A stretch of 21,722 nucleotides of DNA, taken from a virus. The notes below the pieces were generated by a model, which saw nothing but the letters and a program-made list of their open reading frames with translations, was not told the origin of the DNA and searched no databases. Both the position numbers and the translations under genes were made by a program. This document shows, piece after piece, positions 15,047-21,722 of the stretch (its first letter is position 1; every line of letters begins with the position of its first letter). The stretch spans positions 1 through 21,722 of IMG/VR virus record IMGVR_UViG_3300025112_000221. One strand, given 5' to 3'.

Positions 15047-15493
15047 ATGATTCGATTACATTGGAAATGGTTAGTGTTTTACGTGGGTGTGATTCTGTTT
15101 GGTGTGACAGTTGGAAGTGCGATTTCGCAGACGCGCGTAGAGCGTGAGATAGCAGTCCTCAAGGCAAGGATAGACTCTATACGCGCCTCGGAAAACGCGA
15201 AGGGTGCTTTTGCGTCGAGAGTTTTCGTAAAGTCGGTGGCAGATACGATGCCAGCACTGGCAGCAGCAGGCGTGAGAGTAGTTGCTGACGTGCGTGATGG
15301 CCAATGGGTGCAAATTGACCTTCCCCTATCTACGGCTACAGGATTCGAGCTTAATTTCTGGAAAGAATTTATTAAAACTTCTGGAGCAAAAAGCGGGATA
15401 GATAAACAGCTAAGGAACGTGGATGGAAGAATTCGCCTGAGAAAAGATAGAGCCGTAGCACTTCTCCAAGAACTTAACGACAAACTCAAATAG
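15047..15493 (+). CDS. Small membrane-anchored coiled-coil protein
   Basis: A 148-aa protein. Residues 8-26 form one transmembrane segment (WLVFYVGVILFGVTVGSAI) after a basic MIRLHWK, so the N-terminus should stay in the cytoplasm. Residues 30-52 form a short coiled coil (VEREIAVLKARIDSIRAS). The rest is a soluble domain with a helix (TGFELNFWKEFIKTSG) and a basic helical end (RIRLRKDRAVALLQELNDKLK). One N-terminal anchor plus a periplasmic coiled coil is the layout of an inner-membrane spanin, and lysis genes can lie in the late region. However, no holin or endolysin is visible in the window and the overlapping outer-membrane spanin frame is not seen. A fibre chaperone or membrane-attachment role is equally possible. 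Confidence 0.7.
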   Translation: MIRLHWKWLVFYVGVILFGVTVGSAISQTRVEREIAVLKARIDSIRASENAKGAFASRVFVKSVADTMPALAAAGVRVVADVRDGQWVQIDLPLSTATGFELNFWKEFIKTSGAKSGIDKQLRNVDGRIRLRKDRAVALLQELNDKLK

Positions 15494-15504
15494 GGTAATT
15501 AAAG

Positions 15505-18500
15505 ATGGCAACAACCCCAGGATCCTCACCTCCGAGATCGGATAGGTCGGGTAGTAATACATTCGCAGATTGGGATCCAATCACCAGGCGCTGGGTTCCA
15601 AGGAATCCATTAGGGATAAACTCTAGCGGTAATGCCCCGTCAGTTCCTGACAGTCCAGAGGAAGCTAACCAGAACACCGCAGATCAATTCGGTGCGGATA
15701 GCCAGCCCAATTTCCCGGGGTCGCCAGCAGCTTCGAGGTTCCAAGGATCGAACTCACTGCTGGATGCTGCTGCCTCTAGTTTGGAAAGCGATATCACTAA
15801 CAACAACTTCGGCTTACAGAACGAGGTTGACTTTAGGTTTAAAGATGCCGAGGGTAATGAGCAGACAGAGAAGCGTAGTGTATTCAGAATCCTATCCGAT
15901 GAGGCTAGGGGTCAGCTCGACAAGTCTCTACAGGACAGGATACAGCGTGAGGAGCAAGACCTTATAGGTGCTGGGCTGTTCAGGGGTGGACAGCTACTAA
16001 CCTCTCGTGGTGAGGCTGTTCAGGATGCCGGTGACCAGTTTACTGACTTCCTGAATCGATTATCAGTCGACGAGGCACAGCGCTTTAGTGATGCTAAAGC
16101 CAGCACGTTGGGGCTGGCTAGTCAGGTAGGTGGACAACAGGCTTCTCTGGAAGTCCAAGCTGACCAGTTGGATCTGGATGCTGAGTCTTTACGGCTGGCA
16201 TTTAACACGATGATGTCTGATGCCACTATACGTGAAAAAGCCAATGAGATAGCGGAACGTGCACAGGCCTTTGGAGAGAAGGTCACCGAGGCTGAGCTTA
16301 CGGGTATGTTTACAGCACTGGGGCCGGGAGCCTTTATCGGGTTCACTGAGGCTCTGTTCGCATCAAAGGGTGATCCGGCTTATAATGCCGAGTACGATAT
16401 AGACAAGAATGGCACGATAGATCGGGCCGACATGCGCCAGTTGTCTGCGTCTGGTGTGGAGACGTTGCAGCTTAGGGCTTTCACAGCCAGCGAAGAACAG
16501 CGAGAGATCGACAACACTATCCGATTGGCTGAGACTACGGGCTTCTTGCCTACGGTTGACGTAGAGGGTGGCTTCTTCTTCAGCACCGATGAGGATGGGC
16601 TGTTCTCCGGTCAGGCTACCAGCGCTGAGCGCAGGACACAGTGGGAGCAGAAGTTCGCTGAGTCGGACCTGACGGGCGTGTGGACGTATAAAGACCCAGA
16701 GACTGGTAAGGATATAACAGTAGACACAGAGGCCAAGAAAGACCGGCTGTTCAACCAAGCGATGGCTATCTCGGCTGCTTCTGGTGTGATGCCAGAGGTG
16801 GACGATGAGGGTAGATTCGTATTCGACTTCACGACTAATGAGGATGGTTCTCTAAAGACCTCTGTCACTACTGCTGCTGAACGCGACGCGGCTTTCCAGC
16901 GTAAGCTTGACGAGGCTAATCTCACTGGTGTGTTTGATGATGCTCCCACTAGGGATGCACTAAACGACGCATTCAATCGAGCTGTGGTAAAGGCTGAGCT
17001 TACTGGTGAGTTCGGTGAGCCTATATACAACGAGGATGGTTCTCCTCAGTTAGACGACAATGGTAACCTCGTGTTCGAGGAAGGTACTGCACCCACGCTG
17101 GAGAAGCTGGACCAGATCTTCAACCAGACATACGCTATGGCCCAGCTCACGGGATTTGTCCCCGGCGTAAACGAAGACGGTCAGTTCACCTTTAGCACGG
17201 ATGAAGACGGAGAGTTCAATGGTGTAACTACGGCTGCTGAGCGTGACAGTGTGTTCAATCGTCTGGTGACCGAGGCTGGAGTCACTGGTCGGTGGAATAC
17301 CGGCGAAGTGGACGATAAGGGTAATCCGATATTCGAAGACACAGAGGCTAAGCTTACGAGGCTGTTCAATGAGAAGGTCGTTGAGGCTGAGCTTACCGGA
17401 GTGTTCAAGTCCGGAGAGATCGGGGAAGATGGCAAGCCTGTAGCAGGGGTGGACACCGAAGCTAAGCTGACCAGGTTGTTTAACGAGGCTATGCAGTTGG
17501 CTCAGGTCACTGGGTTCGTTCCAGCCAAGAACGAGAATGGACAGTATGTATTTGATATCGGTGAGGATGGTGAGACAACGGGTGTTACCACTGCCGATGA
17601 ACGTGAGGCAGCTTTCCGTAGGAAACTGGACGAGTCATTTGTTACCGGTAAGTTCGGTGATGATGCCACGGTCCAGCAGATACAACAGTTATGGGAGAAT
17701 GCAGTCGTAGAGGCTGAGTTGACTGGTGTGTTTTCCACACAAAAACTGGACGACGACGGACAGCCAGTATACAACGACGATGGCACACCAGTGATGGTGA
17801 CCACCGACACCCAAGATGCATTGGATCGTGCTTGGGAGAAAACGTTAGCAGAGGCAGATGCGCTAGGGTATCTGGATGGTGTGGATGATAAGGGCAACCC
17901 CATACGAACGCCTACTCTGGACTCTCAGATAGCAGCGGGACGAGTGAGGGACCCACAGGATCCTGATAAGTTTGTCGACTCACCGGACAAGATAAAAGCT
18001 GACGCTGCTACTACGGCTGCTGCTGCTCAGGAGGATGCTGCTTACTACAGCGGGCTTTCGGATGCTGTTACAAATCTCCTGCCTATACTAGGTGAGCTTG
18101 GTATAGCTGGTCCACTACAGGATCTTATAAAAGATCTGATACAGGGTCCGTTTAGTAACGAACCTCCCGGTGAAGACCCTTTTAAACTACCCCCACCCGG
18201 TAAGAGGGACCCAAATGATCCGGGTAGCAACGATCCTAACAAGGGTGGACCACCCCCCGGTGGTAGAACAAACGATCCTAATAACCCATCACCGAGAGGT
18301 GGTGGTGGACCTACGGATGGTATTCCAGACAGCCCAGTTGGTAATGGCCTGAGGAGTATGGTTCCGTCAGGGTCCAACGCTGAGGACTTTATCCCTGATG
18401 GGAAGAACAGTCATGGTAACTGGGTTTTCCGAAATCCGAATGGATCACACATCACGGTAACCCCAGATGGTAACGTTTCCAGGCTGGTGAATAAAAAGGG

Positions 18501-19929
18501 TATACTAGAGAAGAAGACGGTTATCAACGAAGCTGGGGAGTCGTTCACGATCACCAAAGACCAGTTCCTTGCCGGTGTTCGTAACCAGACTTTGGTTAGG
18601 ATTGGTTGGGACATCATCAACAACGGATTCGGTGTTAATACTGTAGGTAAGATCCCCGACCACGTAAACAAAGCGGCTTTGGCTACTACCCTAGCGTCTT
18701 CCAATATGAATCCATACCTTGCGTTGGCTGTGCAGATGGGTCTGGACGAGTTCTTGAACAAGTTCGGCAACCCTGACTTTGTTGAGCCTATGAGGGCAGC
18801 TTTCCAGAGTGGTTCGTTGGGTGAGGTATCTAACGAACAACTGATAGGATGGCGTGATGGGACAGTTGGTGGGTTGGGGACAGGTCAGGCCGGATGGAGC
18901 TTCGATGGTGAGCGATCGTGGAGAGGCATATCCTTGGGGCCAATGGCTAAGGCTATTGATATGGAGATTACCAGGCGTGGGTTCGAACAGATGGAAGCCG
19001 ATGGTGTGGTGCCGGGGAGTTCACCTGAGTTCGATGAGCTTATGGCCCATCTAGGCACGAGGGAGGATGTAGAGGGTGGTGAGCAGGGAGCTTGGGTGAT
19101 GGTGTCTAGGCTGTATATGAAACACGACGGTGATATGACTGCTGTGGTAGACGAGCTATCCACCCCCAACATGAGCATACTGGACCGTGAGGGTGATGGC
19201 TTCATGGAGAAGTTCGGGCCAACGTTTGACTCAGGTCCACCTCCCGGTGGTGAGTTCGATCCTTCTATAACATCCATCGAGAAACAGGATCTCACCCGTT
19301 CCAATCTAGACGAAAAGATGGGTGATCTGGGGCTAACGGATGAGCAGATAGCTAGTGTCACGTTCTTGTTAGATGGACAGAACGGTGAGTTCCTCATGCA
19401 ACAGGCTCTACAGAAGCACAATGGTGATCCATTCAAAGCCGGTGAGCAGATCCTTGCAGACCTAGGGTTTGGACCAGAGCCGGTAGTAGAGGAGTCTGGT
19501 GGTGGAGCTACCACGTTTGATCCCACGGGCGGTGACCCCAACCAACCGCCCCCCGGTGGTGACCCCAACCAACCGCCCCCCGGTGGTGACCCCAACCAAC
19601 CGCCCCCCGGTGGTGACCCCAACAGCCCAGTTAGTAACGTCCCCGGTGACTGGTTTACTGTTGCCAACGATACTAACACACAGCAACCGGCACTACTAGC
19701 AGAGGACTTCACACCAGAAGATTCAGAGAAGGTGATCGATAATATGGGAGCCGTTTTACAAACCTGGTATGGGTTTAGTGAGACTGAGGTTTCTGCTCTG
19801 ATAAAATCTTTGAGAAGTAACCCGTTACTACGACAGACGATATTAGAACGCTTAGCAGAAACTGGTGGTAATCATATTGATACTGCTAGGGTAATGGCTG
19901 AAGAAATTAAATCGATCTTTGGGAGGTAA
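15505..19929 (+). CDS. Giant repeat protein (1474 aa), possible internal virion/ejection protein
   Basis: I do not recognise a named family. Residues 1-80 are disordered (Ser/Pro/Asn). Residues about 85-250 are helical and Gln/Asp-rich. Residues 298-309 are a dockerin/EF-hand-like loop (DIDKNGTIDRAD). Residues 260-800 hold about 13 short units ending 'A.lTG.F', arranged in about 120-residue super-repeats. Residues 885-942 are a Pro/Gly/Asp/Asn linker. Residues about 950-1160 are a possible globular domain (NWVFRNPNGSHITVTPDGN, RIGWDIINNGFGV). Three alike helical modules follow at about 1174-1222, 1262-1322 and 1401-1474, separated by PPPGG linkers. The protein is strongly acidic, with no signal, membrane segment, lysozyme or polymerase motif. 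Position after the fibre and before a coiled-coil protein suggests an internal or ejected protein. The ribosome site is weak (AGGG at 15492-15495). Confidence 0.7.
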   Translation: MATTPGSSPPRSDRSGSNTFADWDPITRRWVPRNPLGINSSGNAPSVPDSPEEANQNTADQFGADSQPNFPGSPAASRFQGSNSLLDAAASSLESDITNNNFGLQNEVDFRFKDAEGNEQTEKRSVFRILSDEARGQLDKSLQDRIQREEQDLIGAGLFRGGQLLTSRGEAVQDAGDQFTDFLNRLSVDEAQRFSDAKASTLGLASQVGGQQASLEVQADQLDLDAESLRLAFNTMMSDATIREKANEIAERAQAFGEKVTEAELTGMFTALGPGAFIGFTEALFASKGDPAYNAEYDIDKNGTIDRADMRQLSASGVETLQLRAFTASEEQREIDNTIRLAETTGFLPTVDVEGGFFFSTDEDGLFSGQATSAERRTQWEQKFAESDLTGVWTYKDPETGKDITVDTEAKKDRLFNQAMAISAASGVMPEVDDEGRFVFDFTTNEDGSLKTSVTTAAERDAAFQRKLDEANLTGVFDDAPTRDALNDAFNRAVVKAELTGEFGEPIYNEDGSPQLDDNGNLVFEEGTAPTLEKLDQIFNQTYAMAQLTGFVPGVNEDGQFTFSTDEDGEFNGVTTAAERDSVFNRLVTEAGVTGRWNTGEVDDKGNPIFEDTEAKLTRLFNEKVVEAELTGVFKSGEIGEDGKPVAGVDTEAKLTRLFNEAMQLAQVTGFVPAKNENGQYVFDIGEDGETTGVTTADEREAAFRRKLDESFVTGKFGDDATVQQIQQLWENAVVEAELTGVFSTQKLDDDGQPVYNDDGTPVMVTTDTQDALDRAWEKTLAEADALGYLDGVDDKGNPIRTPTLDSQIAAGRVRDPQDPDKFVDSPDKIKADAATTAAAAQEDAAYYSGLSDAVTNLLPILGELGIAGPLQDLIKDLIQGPFSNEPPGEDPFKLPPPGKRDPNDPGSNDPNKGGPPPGGRTNDPNNPSPRGGGGPTDGIPDSPVGNGLRSMVPSGSNAEDFIPDGKNSHGNWVFRNPNGSHITVTPDGNVSRLVNKKGILEKKTVINEAGESFTITKDQFLAGVRNQTLVRIGWDIINNGFGVNTVGKIPDHVNKAALATTLASSNMNPYLALAVQMGLDEFLNKFGNPDFVEPMRAAFQSGSLGEVSNEQLIGWRDGTVGGLGTGQAGWSFDGERSWRGISLGPMAKAIDMEITRRGFEQMEADGVVPGSSPEFDELMAHLGTREDVEGGEQGAWVMVSRLYMKHDGDMTAVVDELSTPNMSILDREGDGFMEKFGPTFDSGPPPGGEFDPSITSIEKQDLTRSNLDEKMGDLGLTDEQIASVTFLLDGQNGEFLMQQALQKHNGDPFKAGEQILADLGFGPEPVVEESGGGATTFDPTGGDPNQPPPGGDPNQPPPGGDPNQPPPGGDPNSPVSNVPGDWFTVANDTNTQQPALLAEDFTPEDSEKVIDNMGAVLQTWYGFSETEVSALIKSLRSNPLLRQTILERLAETGGNHIDTARVMAEEIKSIFGR
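16282..17900 (+). repeat. Diverged higher-order repeat encoding 'A.LTG.F' units
   Basis: About 13 units of roughly 40 codons or fewer, each ending in an 'A.(L/V)TG.(F/W)' corner followed by an acidic hairpin-like loop and a helix 'T.a.R...F.....eA'. The units with a proline after the corner (GFLP, GVMP, GFVP, GFVP) recur at about 16540, 16789, 17155 and 17515, then a related GYLDG at 17868, giving steps of about 366, 360 and 353 bases. At DNA level copies such as GAGGCTGAGCTTAC are still recognisable at 16288, 17383 and elsewhere but many third positions differ. Confidence 0.75.
16396..16431 (+). other. Dockerin/EF-hand-like calcium-binding loop in the giant repeat protein
   Basis: Residues 298-309 read DIDKNGTIDRAD. 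Asp at 1, Asp at 3, Asn at 5, Gly at 6, Thr at 7, Asp at 9 and Asp at 12 occupy the metal-binding positions of an EF-hand or dockerin loop. Only one loop of clear quality is present, so it would be a single site, not a paired EF-hand. Confidence 0.55.
19531..19623 (+). repeat. Perfect 27-bp tandem repeat (3.4 copies)
   Basis: Three identical 27-base units at 19531-19557, 19558-19584 and 19585-19611, and a 12-base partial copy to 19623. Each unit encodes GDPNQPPPG, so the repeat lengthens a Pro-rich linker without changing frame. Base identity across copies indicates recent duplication by slippage. Confidence 0.95.
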
Positions 19930-19931
19930 GG

Positions 19932-21710
19932 ATGCCACGATTCGAAGGGCTAGTTAAGACCGCTGGTGCCATTGGGCGTGGCGTTAGGGGATTCAAGGAG
20001 AACCAGTTTCAGGACGAGTTCAGGGAGGAGCAGTTACTGGGTCTTAAGAGTCAGCGTGAAGCTCGTGGATTGGACAACGAGATCAAGCGCAATAGCCTTA
20101 AACAAACACAGATAGACAAGGCAGCAGCCAAGGAGATCCTTGCAAGGTTAAGCAAGAGGGATATCGAGGGTGCTAGGACAGCACTTGGCAAGCACCAGTC
20201 GTTGGGGATGTCTGAGACTTTGTCTGGTCAGATGTTCAACGCTATCGAGGCCTTGGCGAAAACCAAGAGGTCAGAAGCCAAGGATGCGGAAATCAAACAG
20301 GCCAATAACCTGAAAGAGCAGGGTGTAATATTCCAAGGTGCCTTACAGCAGGGCCTAGTAAAGGATCCGGATGCTAATACTGAGAAGCTAGCCGAGAGGT
20401 TCTTTCTTCCCGGTGGTGGTGGACCGAACGACTTGGAAACGTTCTTGGGCTTAGTGAACCAATTCCCTGCTATCGAACAACGGGCACAGCTTGGTGCGTC
20501 ACAGCAACGATCGGCCACTAACACTGCTAACAAGCCAGCGCAAAGTGATTCGCAGAAAAGAGCTGGTCGAGCAGGATTCTTCAGGTCGGTAGACGAGACT
20601 GCTCTGAGGATAGCAAAGCGTGATGGTGCTATGTCCGCGGACATAGCCAAACTCACGATAGCTGAACAACTACAGAGGTTAGACAATAAGGGCAGTAGGA
20701 GTGTTGGTATAACAGAGGATCATATCAGACAGGCATTCCAGTTTGTGATGAATGGTGATATCGAGGCCGACTATGGACCCAATGTAAAACTTCCAACGAT
20801 AGAAGAGGTTCTTGGTCAGCATGGATTTTTACCACCACCACATAACATTAGCGTTTATCGAGACCCACTATCACCACAGTCCAGTGGATCTGTATTTGTG
20901 GATTCTCTGGGGGCTGGAGCAACTGGACTTTTTCCGGTATCTACGCCACCTCCGCAGGGTCAACCTCCACCCCCCGGACCTGCCGTGGTAGGTGGTGGGC
21001 AACCACCCCCAGATGAACAGGGCTTCGACCACAATGCTTTCATCGAAGCTATTAATGTGAGAGCTGAGGAGTTAGGAATAGCACCCGAGGTATTCGCTAA
21101 ACAGGTACTAGATAGTAATGTTGATCTAAGAACTGGTAAGGCTCTATCACCGGGGATGGTTAGTGCCCTGGAAGCTATTATACAGTCCACTACCCCACAG
21201 GGTGGTAATCTTGTGACTGGTGCAGGTGAGGAGCAGGCATTGTCCTTCCCCAGTGGTGGGACTCCTGGATTTGGGGAACTGGCTCCACGACCAGAGGTGC
21301 CTTTTGAACCAGACACGAGTGGTTTCGATGCACTACCCGAGGCTCCTAAAGTTGACCGGGTAGAGGTTAGGGAGCTTCAGGCGCAAAGAGAAAAAGCTGA
21401 GGGTAGTATACAGAAGATACGTCGTAGGGTTAGTGCCCTTGCCCAACACCTAGGGTTCTATATTGGACAGTTTGAGGACCCAAAGGAAAAGCTTTCGAAT
21501 AGAAGGAAGGAGTTAGAAAAAGAGATAGCCAATCCCATAGGACTGGTTGGTGACCAAGAGGGAACAGACGTTGGGATCGATCGGAATCTTGAGGAGATAG
21601 CGCAGATAAACGAACTAGAGCAGCTCATTAGGATAGTAAGAGATCTGGAGAGTGGTTTAAGGAAATCAGATGATCAGTTCCGAACTAAGTTCCACGGAGA
21701 ATCTAGATAG
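19932..21710 (+). CDS. Coiled-coil protein, possible internal virion/ejection protein
   Basis: A 592-aa protein starting three bases after the previous stop, with GGGAGG at 19921-19926 as ribosome site. Residues 1-20 are basic and Gly-rich (KTAGAIGRGVRGFKENQ); residues 20-75 form a charged helix (EEQLLGLKSQREARGLDNE); residues 80-300 are helical; residues about 336-361 are a Pro/Gly-rich linker (STPPPQGQPPPPGPAVVGGG) like those in the 1474-aa protein. Residues 370-415 are a small helical domain (AFIEAINVRAEELGIAPEVF), and the C-terminal 120 residues are a long coiled coil (ELQAQREKAEGSIQKIRRR, KLSNRRKELEKEIA, ELEQLIRIVRDLESGLRKS). No enzyme motif is visible. Helical, amphipathic, late-gene proteins in this position are often internal core/ejection proteins of short-tailed phages. 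That assignment is by position and composition. Confidence 0.65.
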   Translation: MPRFEGLVKTAGAIGRGVRGFKENQFQDEFREEQLLGLKSQREARGLDNEIKRNSLKQTQIDKAAAKEILARLSKRDIEGARTALGKHQSLGMSETLSGQMFNAIEALAKTKRSEAKDAEIKQANNLKEQGVIFQGALQQGLVKDPDANTEKLAERFFLPGGGGPNDLETFLGLVNQFPAIEQRAQLGASQQRSATNTANKPAQSDSQKRAGRAGFFRSVDETALRIAKRDGAMSADIAKLTIAEQLQRLDNKGSRSVGITEDHIRQAFQFVMNGDIEADYGPNVKLPTIEEVLGQHGFLPPPHNISVYRDPLSPQSSGSVFVDSLGAGATGLFPVSTPPPQGQPPPPGPAVVGGGQPPPDEQGFDHNAFIEAINVRAEELGIAPEVFAKQVLDSNVDLRTGKALSPGMVSALEAIIQSTTPQGGNLVTGAGEEQALSFPSGGTPGFGELAPRPEVPFEPDTSGFDALPEAPKVDRVEVRELQAQREKAEGSIQKIRRRVSALAQHLGFYIGQFEDPKEKLSNRRKELEKEIANPIGLVGDQEGTDVGIDRNLEEIAQINELEQLIRIVRDLESGLRKSDDQFRTKFHGESR

Positions 21711-21722
21711 ATGCCTATCGAC
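21711..21722 (+). CDS. Start of next late gene (truncated at window edge)
   Basis: ATG CCT ATC GAC directly follows the TAG of the previous gene with no gap, and GGAGA at 21696-21700 lies ten bases before it. The other genes here use the same tight packing. Only four codons are visible, so no function can be given. Confidence 0.5.

Noticed and set aside
16363-17903. Series of antisense frames under the super-repeat region
   Set aside because: Shadow frames from the regular codon pattern of the + strand; their repeats are only the reverse of the real repeat units.
19531-19623. Possible CRISPR-like array
   Set aside because: The units are contiguous with no spacers and stay in frame with the coding sequence, so it is a coding tandem repeat.
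18885-19712. Antisense frame of 275 codons opposite the giant repeat gene
   Set aside because: It mirrors the codon bias and the 27-bp repeat of the + strand gene (Gly/Trp/Leu-rich repeat), has no ribosome site, and no other gene lies on this strand.

Overview
The window is a slice of the late (virion-assembly) region of a tailed bacteriophage. Every credible gene is on the + strand. The genes are tightly packed, most with clear GGAGG-type ribosome binding sites, and several overlap or abut. There is no integrase, tRNA, rRNA, CRISPR array, insertion sequence or obvious host gene. Base composition looks roughly 45-50% GC from sampled lines. The host cannot be named from this sequence.

Layout. 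Positions 2-1713 hold the nuclease end of the large terminase (cut by the window edge), a 28-codon membrane mini-gene overlapping its stop, a small zinc-ribbon protein and a short basic-tailed protein. Positions 1610-6118 hold the head core: a P22/N4-type portal (786 aa), a Pro/Ala-rich acidic protein in the scaffold position, and a major capsid protein of the N4 gp56 type. Positions 6165-8077 hold two consecutive proteins with N-terminal secretion-type signals and one coiled-coil protein. Positions 8081-10806 hold the probable head-tail adaptor, a small beta protein and a beta-propeller-like tail hub/nozzle candidate. Position 10808 starts a 1408-aa mosaic tail fibre/spike with its own signal-type N-terminus, 60-residue repeats, a LamG domain and a C-terminal beta-helix. 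It is followed by a small membrane-anchored coiled-coil protein. Positions 15505-21710 hold two large proteins (1474 and 592 aa) in the position where short-tailed phages encode internal/ejection proteins. A further gene starts at the right edge.

The order terminase, portal, scaffold, capsid, adaptor, tail hub, fibre, internal proteins, together with the lack of tape measure, tail tube or sheath genes, points to a short-tailed (podovirus-like) virion. The terminase would pump DNA through the portal into a shell made from capsid and scaffold. The adaptor and hub would close the neck, the fibre would bind the host, and the last large proteins may be packaged and delivered with the DNA.

The most unusual points are these. 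The 1474-aa protein carries a higher-order repeat (about 120 aa, three sub-units each), a dockerin/EF-hand-like calcium loop and a perfect 27-bp tandem repeat. Three virion-region proteins, including the fibre, begin with Sec-type signal sequences. The small gene before the portal overlaps it by 104 bp in another frame, with Lys/Arg-rich products in both frames. Hairpins or palindromes sit in every gap from the end of the scaffold gene to the second signal-bearing gene.
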